From the NCBI GenBank assembly GCA_009193035.1, contig SWDT01000537.1, positions 1 through 29,382 of the forward strand: a DNA stretch of 29,382 bases, given 5' to 3'. Shown here one piece after another: positions 8,857 through 19,315 of this stretch (position 1 is the first letter of the stretch; each line of letters begins with the position of its first letter). The notes under the pieces were generated by a model. The model searched no databases and had not been told where the DNA came from. It worked only from the letters and a program-made list of their open reading frames with translations. A program made the position numbers and the translations under genes. This stretch comes from Halicephalobus mephisto. Lineage: Eukaryota > Nematoda > Chromadorea > Rhabditida > Panagrolaimidae.

Positions 8857-10928
8857 TTACGGGATGTGTGTGCTCGGAAATTGTCTTGCAGTACTGTAGT
8901 AATGACTTTGATACTGTTGATGTTGCATAGAACCAACATTCGGCGCTGCATTTTCATTCATTTGCACAGGATCAATTGGAGGTCTATTCACAGAACAAGA
9001 CCCTACAGAAGTCGCTGATGGTTGTTTTGGTGGATGAACACAAAAAAACTTCTTAATCTTATAAGCAAATCCTTTTTGAACTGGAGCAACCATTGTCTCA
9101 TCCATTGCTGGTTGTTGGTTCAATGCCGCCAAAGCTTTCCTATTGCTCAAAGCTGGAAAAAATGCATAAAAATTCCAATATTCAAAAATAAACAACTCAC
9201 TCTTATCTGTAAAAGCATAGTGTGTCTCTCTCGAGAACTTATCGCTGACAACTTGAACAATAAATCCTCCTTTTACCAATTCCGATGCAAATTTTTCACA
9301 CTTTTTAGTACTTTCTAATCCTTCAACATTTGCACGAAGCCAATCAAATATATGACTTGCTATAAAAACAAAAAATAATCCATTTTAAAAAACTAAAAAC
9401 ATACCAGCATAAATCTTCTTATTTCCACTTTTATGTTTAGATTCCATCAATCCTCCACAACTACTGGCCATCGCTTGAGCAATCATTGCCTTTTCTTGTT
9501 GTTTAAATCTTTTCTGAGGAATTTTCTGATAATGAATTGTATCATTCGTAATTGGTGCAAATGACGTTTCAGAACCAATTGAAGATCCAACTCCAGATGA
9601 AGGAAAACCACCAGCATTCAAGCATCCTGGATTAAATACAAGTTTATTTGCATTCGGTGATGGTTCATAATCTAAAAAGCAAAAAAAGCGTGCAATTGTT
9701 ATATGCAAAAAAGCAAAAACTTTAAAAATACTTACTTTCCGATAATGGTTGAATCTTATTTCTCATTGCCATTGTTTGATGTACCCATGCTCCTGTATTA
9801 ATAGGCAAAACAGTTTCATCTGGTAAAACAAATCTTTCTCTTTCCGTTTGAGCACATGTTAATTTAATTGTTCCATTTCTACTACTTACTGATTCTTTCA
9901 AATAATTAATTGCTTGATCCGTTGTCATTTCAGATAATTGATGATCATTAACTTCTAAAATCATCATTCCTCTTTTGATTCTTCCATCTCTAGCAACTAA
10001 TGAATTTGGAGTAATATCAGACACATAAACTCCTGAATCTTCACCTCTCGGAGATGATTGAGTAACAACCGTAAGTCCAAGAGGAATATGAGTATTCAAA
10101 TCAAAAGTACATGTAACCAAATCCACACAAAGACTGGCATCTGAAAACGTAGTTGACATAAACGACGGAGATAACCTTCTTGCTGTTGGATACTTCTTTC
10201 TTTGTCTTCTTTTCCTCACTCTCTGTTGCGAAACAGAAGTAAAATCAGTCAACATAGATTCATCCGAATACGCTCTCGGTCTTACATCCGGATAAAAATT
10301 AGTATCATCCCTCATTGAATCATCCACTGGAGACAACCTTCTAAAACTTCCACATCTCTTTGGAAATGAATAAAGAGATTGTTGTTGTTTTTGAGGTTTA
10401 TAATGCTGAGACATTCTATTTGATTGTTGCGTAAATGACTTCCTCATTTGAACAGTTGGAGCTACCGAAGGAGCATCACTTATTGCCTGTTCATCTGTTA
10501 ATAAATAAATTGTAAAAACTCCTTTAGAACTTGGTTGTAACCTTTCTGAATCATCTTTAACTTCAAACTTAATATCCATTCCATCAGAATCTGGACGATA
10601 ATTGTAGTATTTGAAATTTGTCCTTGCTAATTTCGTTTTAAATTGTCCAAGAGTTAATCTAGACGGAGGCACATCAATTATAGTTGCATAAGGAGTTTCT
10701 TCTTTGTCAAAATAGTAATAAACCTAGAATTTCATCAATAAATGATCCGTAAAAATACCGAGTCTATAGCATAAAAATCAATGATCCAAAACTCACTTTT
10801 GTTTGAGATGGTTCTGGAGTAGGTGCTCTGTGAGGTGCAACGGGAGTAGCTTCTGTTTCTGAATCAACTTCATATCCATTGTCGCTATCATAGTTGACGG
10901 ACGACACAGAAGCATCGTTTGACATCAT
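8857..10928 (-). CDS. dsh: Dishevelled-family Wnt signalling scaffold (DIX-PDZ-DEP)
   Basis: Five exons: 10928-10797, 10723-9736, 9671-9405, 9359-9201, 9152-8857; phases 0,1,1,1; 613 aa. Dishevelled relays Frizzled signals to the beta-catenin and planar polarity branches and polymerises through DIX. DIX spans about residues 45-123 (VYYYFDKEETPYATII..TLGQFK..LLTDEQ). A basic stretch, RVRKRRQRKK, lies at 212-221. PDZ spans about 244-335, with PLGL at 258-261 as the carboxylate-binding loop and GRIKRGMMILEVND conserved. DEP spans about 440-515, with FDWL, VEGL and FASELVKGGFI; its first third is divergent. The tail is Gln/Pro-rich. It is shorter than most Dishevelled proteins, and closest to the three nematode paralogues (dsh-1, dsh-2, mig-5); which one is unresolved, so the symbol is only the family's. 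Codons are strongly A/T-ending. Two adjacent ATGs begin the protein, 17 nt after a TTTTCAG acceptor. Confidence 0.93.
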
Positions 10929-10953
10929 TTGAGCTTAGTCTCCCGCTGAAAAT
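10929..10953 (-). promoter_or_regulatory. candidate spliced-leader acceptor of Dishevelled
   Basis: On the minus strand ATTTTCAG ends at 10946, leaving a 17-nt leader before ATGATG. No in-phase upstream coding exon was seen, so trans-splicing is the simplest reading. A distant non-coding first exon in 11-18 kb is the alternative. Confidence 0.55.
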
Positions 10954-11440
10954 CATGAAGTAATTAGTCAATTCGCGGATTAACAAAGATAATTACTCCC
11001 CAATATGCTGTTCCAAACAATAAACCAAAAAGTCAACCACGACACGATAGAATATAATCGCATGCAAAAGTTATTCGGGTCGATTCATGCGAGAAAGTTG
11101 CACAATCGTTTTCAAAAACAAAGGCGTCAACAATCTCGGGAGCAAATTAGGTAGTTTGGGATAAAGAACATGAGCAAAAAACAGCAATCAATGAAATGCC
11201 GGAATGAAAAAAGAAAATTCGGCAAAAATACCAACGGAAACGGCACTGACCCCGTTTTTTGGAAATTAGTTTTTACATTTGAAAGGTAAACAAAACAAAG
11301 AGCCCCGATGAAAAGAGCAATCGTGATCGTGCCAGCTCACAAAGCAAGGATTCAAAAATCAAGTGCGGAAACAAAGAATAATAAACAACAATGTAATCAA
11401 AACATGAAGACCTACAGAAATCATGGAGAAACATCGGGAA
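10954..11440. other. Dishevelled upstream region, no gene seen
   Basis: Purine-rich on the plus strand. It probably contains the outron and proximal promoter. The minus frame at 11273-11458 has no support. Confidence 0.4.
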
Positions 11441-11459
11441 ACTGAAAACCATAATCACG

Positions 11460-12290
11460 ATCTAATGTGGATTTTCCCAAAGGTGGACAAATGAAGGCAA
11501 TTTGAGACTCAGTAATTAGAAAAGGAAACAGAAATATTTAAAATGTACGGTATATGTCGAAAATAGACAACAGTTAAGGGAAAATCGGAACTTCAAAAAG
11601 ATAGATTTCGGCATAATATAAGTTTTCCCAAGGACGGATAAGAAACATCCAGTTTGGGGCACGGAAATAGGGAAAATAGGAAGACCTACACACCAAAATC
11701 ATAGAAGACAGTTAGAAGGACATCGGGAGACTTCAAAAAGAATGATTTTCACATAATTTGGAGTTTCTCAAGGACAGATAAAAGGCATCCAGTTTGGAGC
11801 TCGATCATAAAGTCCAAAAACAGGTAACAAAAAATTTAAAAATCCAAAAATTCACACACCGAAATCATAGATACCTGTCAGATAAATACCGAAACACTTC
11901 AAAAAGAGTGACTTTCATATAATTAGGGGTTTCCCAAGGAGGGATAAAAAATACTTGATTTGGGATTTCGTAATAGAAAAAAGTATTTTAAAAATACGGT
12001 CTATATATTAAAATCATAAATAACAGTTAGAACAATATCGGGATATTCAAGAAATAAGATTTTGATATAATATGGGGTTTTTCAAGGAAGGATAAAAAAC
12101 ATCTAATTTGGGCCTGACTATCAAGTCCGGAAATAGGTGACAAAAATGCTTCCAAAATATATCCTATATATTAAAATCATAAATAACAGTTAGAACAACA
12201 TCGGAAGACTTCAAAAAGCTAGATCTTGATATAATATGGGGTTCTTCAAGGACAGATAAAGGGCGTCCAGTTTGGGGCTCGATCATGAAA
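11460..12290. repeat. degenerate tandem repeat of about 140-165 bp, 5-6 copies
   Basis: Each unit has CTTCAAAAAG, then ATAATATGGGGTTTTTC-like sequence, AAGGACAGATAAA, then CATCCAGTTTGGGGC. The anchor AAGGA-GGATAA lies near 11630, 11770, 11936, 12084 and 12248, with a poorer copy near 11475. Units also share AAATCATAxATAACAGTTAGAA. No coding capacity. Confidence 0.8.
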
Positions 12291-12450
12291 AAACTGGAAA
12301 AAAAAACAAACGACAGCGAAATGGACAATGACCAGACATCGCCGCGTGTGTGCGCGGGCGAGTCAACGCATCTGGTATGGCACTGTCGAAGAACCAAGAA
12401 GCGTGCGTCCAATTGAGTCCCTTAGTCCGGCCCTCCGAGGGGTATTCGCA
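12290..12450. other. GC-richer island
   Basis: An island with CGCCGCGTGTGTGCGCGGGCG and an E-box CATCTG inside AT-rich repeats. The frames across it (12164-12412 on minus and 12350-12598 on plus) show no protein motif. It could be an enhancer or an unannotated RNA. Confidence 0.3.
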
Positions 12451-12691
12451 TGATTTTGGATTTATGGATTTTCACGAAGATAAATATACAAATCTAATGA
12501 TCCGAAAAGATCTAATCAAAAATTCAAAGATAAATAAACTTATTTCAAATGGGCAAAGAATTTTGAATTTTTTTGATATATGGATTTTTAAATTTTAGAA
12601 TTCTAAATAAATTTTAATAAATATTTTCCCAGCTTATTTTTGGTGTTAGAGTTATGAATTGGGCTTTAATGGTCTATTTTTGTATAATTTT

Positions 12692-13030
12692 TTGATTTTA
12701 GTCCTAAAATTGGTCTTAATAGTCATATTCATATATGAATTTTAGTTTAAAAGTCCTAAAATTGGTCTTAATAGTCATATTCATATATGAATTTTAATTT
12801 AAGATTCTAAAATAAAGCTTAATAAATCCACTTTTTTGATTTTAGTCCTAAAATTGGTCTTAATAGTCATATCCATATATGAATTTTAATTTAAAAGTCC
12901 TAAAATTGGTCTTAATAGTCATATTCATATATGGATGTTAGTTTAAAAGTCCTAAAATTGGTCTTAATAGTTGTGTTCATATATGGGTTTTAATTTAAAA
13001 GTCCTAAAATTAAACTTAAAAATTAAAAGT
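12692..13030. repeat. 52-bp tandem repeat
   Basis: Unit GTCCTAAAATTGGTCTTAAT followed by AGTCATATTCATATATG. Starts at 12701, 12753, 12845, 12897, 12949 and 13001, i.e. spacing 52 except for one 92-bp gap holding a diverged unit. Confidence 0.9.
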
Positions 13031-13059
13031 GAAATAGAATTATTAAGTCAAATCGGGAC

Positions 13060-13625
13060 TTGTGGTTCCGTTTCCACCTTATTTCCGATTTTAGAGTCTT
13101 AGAGTCTCCATGGCTCTACTCCCATCTATCCTTCCAATTCAAAAACGATCCAACCGCCTTCGCAGCAAGCGGCTGTCACTCAATCTTGTCGACAGTCACT
13201 ATTCGAGTCGCGCGCCAAGGAAAAGAGCAATCAAAATAACCTTGTTTGGTTCAGTCCTGAAAAACTGACTCCATCATTTGTCAAATTTCAAAGGTCAACC
13301 TAATTTTAAACTTTTTCAACTTCAAAAAATAAAAAAACATTTCCTGGTCATTAGTTTGAGAAAGTTAAAAGTGTTTCCGATCCTTGGGAAAATTCAAAAA
13401 AATGCCGAATCGGCGCCAGAAGCTCCTTACATGAAGAAGAACCAATCTGGGCGAAAATAAAAAATACTTATACACCAGGGTTATAGTCTTCTGTTTTATG
13501 ATCTTGACCGTAAACCCCGCAACAGCAGCCGTCAATGACCAGTTTTCAAATCGTTGGCCTCTTGCAAGTAATAAAAACTAAAAAATGGGCCAACTGTTGA
13601 TCCCGGATATCCATGGCACGTTTTC
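13060..13625. other. mixed-composition region with two GC-richer islands
   Basis: 13060-13270 and 13480-13625 are less AT-rich than the flanks and not repetitive within the window. They contain GTCGACAGTC, GCGCGCC and TTGGCC. The frame at 13278-13460 is short, Lys/Asn-rich and unconvincing. Candidate regulatory DNA for Dishevelled. Confidence 0.25.
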
Positions 13626-13745
13626 GTGATTGATGGAAGTACAGAATAAAAAATTCAAATTTGAGATTTGATGAATAGTTGTTTCAAAAATTTTGAACTT
13701 TCCAAAATTCGAGGATTTAAGAAAAGTTAAAATTTCGTAGGTTTG

Positions 13746-14651
13746 TAGAGTTTTATGGAAGCTTCTAGGACTTAACGGAAGATTTTGAGAGTTTTGAGAA
13801 TTCCGTAGAAGGCTCCAGAATCTAGTAGAGAAGTCTGGAGTTTTCTAAATTCTTCAAAAATCCTATGAAAACTTCTGAAATCCTACAGAATCTAGAGAAC
13901 TTTCCAAAATTCCATAAATCCTTCTACATCCTTCTGGAATTTTTTATAAACTTTCGACATCCTTCCAAATCTCATAAAAACTTTAAAAATCTCCCAAAAT
14001 CCATAATAATCTCCCAAAACTAACATCTAAAACCTCAAGTTTTCTATTTTCCTAAAATTCCACAAATTTACCTCGAAACAATTCTTATTCTTAATTTTTA
14101 TAATAATATTGTTTAATTTTTAAATTCAAAAGTTGATTAATTCGTTTCTCATTTTTGAAGACAAATAATATTGATTTTTGCCAGTTTTACAATTGAAGAA
14201 ACATGTTTTGATCCTTATCTCTCTGGTCAATGGCATGTTTGTTCAGTTTCAAAACCAGCAAAAATCAATATTGCCGTTCATCTTCAAAAATCATATATAA
14301 AAATAAAGAATAATAATTGTTTCGAGGTAAATTTGTGGGATTTTAGGAAAATAGAAAACTTGAGGTTTTAGATGTTAGTTTTGGAAGATTATAGTGGATT
14401 TTGGGAGATTTTTAAAGTTTTTATGAGATTTGGGAAGATGTCAGAAGTTTATAAAAAATTCCAGAAGGATATAGAAGGGTTTATGGAATTTTGGAAAGTT
14501 CTCTAGATTCTGTAGGATTTCAGAAGTTTTCATAGGATTTTGAAGAATTTAGAAAACTCCAGACTTCTCTACTAGATTCTGGAGCCTTCTACGGAATTCT
14601 CAAAACTCTCAAAGTCTTCCGTTAAGTCCTAGAAGCTTCCATAGAACTCTA
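13746..14651. repeat. 906-bp inverted repeat forming a long hairpin
   Basis: The left arm 13746-14095 is almost the exact reverse complement of 14306-14651, with roughly a dozen differences by eye. The spacer of about 210 bp is itself degenerately palindromic: ATTGATTTTTGCCAG at 14171-14185 pairs with 14255-14269. A transcript across it would fold into a dsRNA of about 350 bp. No terminal direct duplication was found, so whether it is a foldback transposon is open. Confidence 0.92.
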
Positions 14652-14809
14652 AAAAGATTCAGAATCTCTGACGGAATTTCGGGAACTTCTATAAGATCTA
14701 TAATCTTGTACGAAATCCCAAAAAGATCTGCAGAATTCCGATCTTATAAGAAAAAATAATCGACTTCTGTATCTAGAAATTAAATTCTCATTGTTTACTG
14801 ACATTTCGG

Positions 14810-15215
14810 AAATGCCAAAACTGTCCCTGTCCTTAACATCGGGGCTCTGATTGCCATCGCGATGAACATAAAGATAAAAATCGACCGCGAATAGCCAAAC
14901 ATATTGAGGAAAAACGGACAAAGGCCAGGTACTCGAAAAATTCAAAATTTCCAGGTGCTCGATGACCCTCTTGAGAAAATCCGAATATGATATCCAATAT
15001 AGCTTCATTAACGCTTAAAAATGCAAAACAAACGGAAAAATCGAGTCATCCAAGTTGACAAAAAAGACTCTCGAAAGAAAGCGCGGGATTTGCCGAGAAA
15101 ACGACGCCGGGATTATCGCCTAGCAAGATGCAGGCTTTAATTTGGCACTGGCAAAGGTTGAACCGATTGACCGAGACGACCTGCTGCGATCAACTTGCGG
15201 GGCAATTTCTGGAAA
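14810..15215. other. GC-richer island beside the hairpin
   Basis: Includes AAAGCGCGGGATTTGCCGAG, GACGCCGGGATTATCG and TTTGGCACTGGCAAAGG. Open frames here (14649-15008 on minus, 15128-15331 on plus) run into repeats and lack motifs. Function unknown; related wording recurs at 18370 and 20160. Confidence 0.3.
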
Positions 15216-15249
15216 TGGGAAGCAAACACATAAACATCAACTTTGAGAA

Positions 15250-15780
15250 AATTAGAATTCTGGAATTTTCTAGAATCTTCCAAAATCAAATGGAAAATTA
15301 TGCAAATTTACAAAATTATATAGACTTTTAAGAGTCCAATAAATTCAAAGATCTTAATTTTCTAGAATCTTCCAAAATCAAATGGAAGATTATACAAATT
15401 TACAAAACTACAGATTTTAAAGAATTTAATAAATTCTAACATCTTAATTTTCTAGAATTTTTGAAAATTTCGTAAAATTTTTAAAATCTAGTAAGAAAAT
15501 TTTGAAATTTATAGGATTTTTCAGAAATTCAAATTTCCTAAAACCTAAAAATTCCTTTTAAGACAATTTCACAAAAAAATCAATTTTAAAATAATTTTAC
15601 TTTTCTTAAGTCTAAAATAATTTTAATTTTCTTAATTCTAAAATAACTTTAATTTTTTTAAATGTTAAAATAATTTTATTTTTTTTAATTTTTAAGTTAT
15701 TTTATTTCTTAAAATTTAAAATTTTTTAAAATTTTTAAATTATTTTTATTTTTTCAAATTTTTAAGTTATTTTTTTAGTC
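15250..15780. repeat. AT-rich tandem repeats (about 92 bp, then about 33 bp units)
   Basis: TTCTAGAATCTTCCAAAATC recurs 92 bp apart (15268, 15360), with a third truncated unit at 15450. From 15580 a shorter unit like AAAATAATTTTAATTTTCTT continues to about 15775. Confidence 0.75.
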
Positions 15781-16260
15781 CAAATCAGCTCCAGACATCT
15801 CTGCAAAAATCGGAAACTTCAAAGAAACCTAAATCCACCTCGGACGGAAATCCCGCCCCCGGAGGAAAAAACCATTAGATCTCATAAAAATCAACAAAAA
15901 AGATTTCGTTTAGCAGCTTAGTTGGAAGCGACAAATGTCGGAAACAATAGGAAAAAAAACATGGAATTTTCAAAGTTTGTTTAGGGACTTTGAGTGGTTT
16001 TTTGAGATCACAAAAACAATGGTTTATTGATCGACAAAAAGTAGTCATTTTGAGGTCCAAAGTGACCACAAAAACAAATTTGAAAATCAAAAATTTATTA
16101 TTCATTAAAATCCAAAAGTTAAAATTTCCGGTTTTAGTTAAATCAAAAGCAGATAAAATATAAAGTTCATTATGGAAGTAAAGGTCTCGAGAAGAACATG
16201 GTTTCAGAAATAGATGGATTAGAATTAATTTTTGAAAGTTTTTTGAAACACAACTTACAT
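15781..16260. other. intergenic, no gene seen
   Basis: AT-rich single-copy sequence. The minus frame at 15875-16105 is Phe/Lys-rich and has no motif. Confidence 0.4.
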
Positions 16261-16269
16261 CTTGAAGTA

Positions 16270-16800
16270 CCTTTGAATGATTTTCAGAAGTTATATTTTA
16301 AGATATTTTAGAATGATTTTCAGAAGTTTTTTTAAAAGATATGTTAGAATAATTTTTAGAAGTTATATTTTAGGATATTTTTGAATGATTTTCAGAAGTT
16401 ATATTTTAGAATGATTGTTAGAAGTTGTATTTTAGGATATTTTAGAATAATTGTTAGAAGCTTTATTTCGAAATATTTTTAAATGATTTTTAGAAGTTGT
16501 ATTTCGAAATATTTGTGAATGATTGTTAGAAGTTATATTTTAGAACATTTATAGATGATTTTCAAAAATTACATCCTATGGTACTTATGAATAATCTCTA
16601 GATCCTATATCTTAGAATATTTATGAATGATCTTCAGAAGTTATGTTCTACAGTACTCATGAATGATCTTCAGAAATTATATTTTAGAATTCTTATGAAT
16701 AATTTCTAGATCCTACATTTCAAAGTACTTATAAATGATCTCCAGAATCTACATCTGAGAATACTTGTTAATGCTTTCTAGAACCTATATTCCGAATCAG
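16270..16800. repeat. degenerate 36-bp tandem repeat, about 14 copies
   Basis: Unit GAATGATTTTCAGAAGTTAT followed by ATTTTAGGATATTTTA. The first starts are 16275, 16311 and 16347. Later copies drift to GAATAATCTCTAGATCCTA forms. Confidence 0.8.
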
Positions 16801-17275
16801 TTATTTCCTAAATATAGGATCAAATGCAGATTTACAAAAGAACAAAGTTAATCCTATACATTATGTGAGTAAAAATGAGGATTTTCAGAACCTTGTGTAT
16901 CCTACAGTTGATTGTTTCAAATGTTTATAAAGTTCGATTGGAGTCAGTTTTCTAAGAACTACCGATAAATTACGCATTTCCTGGATCTAGAGCCGGATAA
17001 ACAGAAATTTGATATATGGACATGACAGAAGTGGAAAATTTTAAAATTTTGTATATCCTAAAATTGGTTTTCAAACATATTTAGAGTTAAATAAACTTTA
17101 ATTTTCTACATTTAAAGATTAATCATGTTGTGGGCACTAATTTCGATGTTTTTTCAAATTCCAAAAAGTCCTGTGGCCACGACACAAAAACAACTCCCTA
17201 AAGCGATACTGTCATTCGTCAGGCGTATTTAAAGTAAAAAGTCGATATATAATGACGATTGGCCGAAATAGTTTA
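16800..17275. other. intergenic with a small GC-richer island
   Basis: 17155-17270 holds CTGTGGCCACGAC and ATTCGTCAGGCG. The remainder is AT-rich. No gene seen. Confidence 0.3.
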
Positions 17276-17406
17276 TTTTCTAAAATAAGAAAAAAAATTA
17301 ATTTTCTAGAATAAAAAAAAATTAATTTTCTAAAATAAAAAATTATTTTCTGAAATAAAAAGTTATTTTCTGAAATAAAAAAAAATTAATTTTCTAAAAT
17401 AAAAAT
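17276..17406. repeat. short AT-rich tandem repeat
   Basis: Five to six units of AATTTTCTAAAATAAAAA type, with variants TTTTCTAGAATAA and TTTTCTGAAATAA. Confidence 0.8.
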
Positions 17407-17639
17407 GAATAGATACGAAGTTCGTTTATCGTGATGGAACGTTTCTGTCTTAAATCTTTGTTCCAATTTTTATACTTTTAATTTTAAAATTATTTTAAAT
17501 AACTTTATATCTGTTATACAGTATTTTAAAGCTATTTTAAATAATTTTCATTTTTTAAAAATAAAGTTTTTATAAAATTTTATATATCCTTAAAATCCAA
17601 AGTTAGTTTTCAGAATTTTAGACTATTAAAATTAACTTT

Positions 17640-17955
17640 TGATTCTGATTTTAGATTCAGAATTTGGGAGTTTTGTTACAGTATAAGTACTTTTTGTTCA
17701 ACTTTAAGGATATTAAAAGTTCTAATATCAGGATGAAAAATTAGTTTTCAAAATTTTGGATTATAAAAATCAATTTTTGATTCCGATTTTAGATTTAGAA
17801 TTTGGGAGTTTTGTTACAGTATAAGTACTTTTTGTTCAACTTTAAGGATATTAAAAATTAGTTTTCAAAATTTTGGATTATAAAAATCAATTTTTGATTC
17901 CGATTTTAGATTTAGAATTTGGGAGTTTTGTTACAGTATAAGTACTTTTTTATTT
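17640..17955. repeat. 117-138-bp tandem repeat, three copies
   Basis: Anchor GGGAGTTTTGTTACAGTATA at 17666, 17804 and 17921. The first spacing is longer by 21 bp (TTCTAATATCAGGATG block). The last two copies are almost identical. Confidence 0.9.
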
Positions 17956-18019
17956 TGATTCTAAAATTGAAATATAAATGCTCGGAACAGAAATGTCACA
18001 TAGCCTGATTTACATATAA

Positions 18020-18430
18020 TCCGGAATCCCACTAAGATCCATGTAAGCCAGCTCAATTAGGACGGAGACAGAACGGCCGTGCCACTGCATCTGCCGCAGA
18101 TGTCCCGATTCAACATGAACAAACACCGGAAAAGTTTTAATTCGAGGTCTGTGGTTTTTGACAGGTGTGCTGTCTCAATTGCGCATCCACTTCAAAGATC
18201 CCCGAAAAACTAACAAGGGATTTGTGAAATTCGATCACAAAATACCAAAAAAACGCCGAAGATTAAGATTTTTGGTTTTTTCATGGACATTAGGATTTCA
18301 GAAAAGAGGACATATTCTCCGAAGGCATTCACACCATCATCCGTCCCAGGGAATCTCGGAGAACACCCGAATGGCAGTCCATTTTGGCACTTGGCCGGGG
18401 CAAAGGTCATTCACCAAATTTATCACCACT
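18020..18430. other. GC-richer island with paired E-boxes
   Basis: Contains CATCTGCCGCAGATG (18088-18102), an inverted pair of E-boxes, and CAGGTG at 18162. Further right is TTGGCACTTGGCCGGGGCAA. Overlapping frames at 18158-18504 on both strands are shadows without motifs. Candidate enhancer. Confidence 0.35.
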
Positions 18431-18580
18431 TAGTCACATCGATTTCGGCAAATAACTCTTTGCTTCGGAGAAAATTAACAACTAAAATCTATTATATCGT
18501 GTGAAAAAAGTGCAGAAATATCTAAAAATAAGAAAAAAACTATCAAACATAGGAAAAAAATAAAATAAAAAATTATTATT

Positions 18581-18790
18581 ATTCAAAAGTCCCGCTAATT
18601 ACAGTATTCAACTTTTCTTTTCAAGATTTTTAATTTTTTAAATAAATGCAATTCAAAAGTCCCGCCAATTACAGTATTCAAATTTTCTTTTCAAGATTTT
18701 TAATTTTTCAAATAAATGCAATTCAAAAATCCCGCCAATTACGGTATTCAACTTTTCTTTCTAAGAAATAACTTTTAATTTTTGTTACTT
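18581..18790. repeat. 70-bp tandem repeat, three copies
   Basis: Units start ATTCAAAAGTCCCGC at 18581, 18651 and 18721, exactly 70 bp apart. Confidence 0.92.
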
Positions 18791-18880
18791 TTTTATATTT
18801 GTTTTCCAGACCGCTAATTTCTGTCGTATTTTTTCTATTTTTTATTCTCCAAATTTCGTGTATCAAAACTTTTATTCCAG

Positions 18881-19315
18881 ACAATATAACCCGACGGCAT
18901 CAATCTTCTTCGAAAATTCATAAAGGTAGTTAATTTTTGAAAATCTATGAACTTTATGATGAAGTACGATGCCTGAGGGTTTTCTGATTTATTTGGCACT
19001 TTCTTATTGTTTCTGTGATTGACACTTACATTGTTTCCCTGAATAGAAGATTATCGTCATCTCTGATCACTATCAATCACATGAACGAGGACGATAGAAT
19101 TCGAGAAATTCCAAATCGAAGTAGATTCATATCAATTATTTTTTGTATTTTCTTTTAGGTGAATTCTGCGATTAGATCTTGAAAAACAACAAGTATCTGG
19201 TTCTATGTCCTCAAGTCCGTGGTCATCCGTTCAGGAGAAGGGTTTCTGGTGAGTATTGTTTCATTAATAACAGTGGATATATCACGTAAAATTTCCAGGT
19301 TGTTATAGAAGACTA
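18881..19315 (+). ncRNA. possible spliced non-coding transcript ending at the SINE
   Basis: A chain of good splice signals: TTATTCCAG|exon 18881-18925|GTAGTT, then TCTTTTAG|exon 19159-19248|GTGAGT, then ATTTCCAG|19299 onward. A possible upstream acceptor TTTTCCAG lies at 18809. No long frame crosses the joined exons. A mini-ORF in exon 2 (MSSSPWSSVQEKGF) hits a stop just after the next splice. The intron 18926-19158 contains ATGATGA and CTGA words spaced somewhat like a C/D snoRNA, and a hairpin TATCGTC..GACGATA at about 19052-19095. It may be a snoRNA host or a 5' leader; both are speculative. Confidence 0.25.

Noticed and set aside
14171..14371. A coding-looking frame in the hairpin loop (..FDPYLSGQWHVCSV..)
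   Set aside because: It lies in degenerate palindromic sequence and runs into the right arm. It has no start, splice partner or recognised family. A captured exon fragment is not excluded.
14649..15008. 119-codon minus frame beside the hairpin
   Set aside because: It begins in an island and ends in hairpin-arm repeat. No domain, splice or start-context support.
18926..19158. A definite C/D-box snoRNA call
   Set aside because: C- and D-like words exist, but no terminal stem pairs next to them and the guide regions cannot be assigned. Left as a possibility only.
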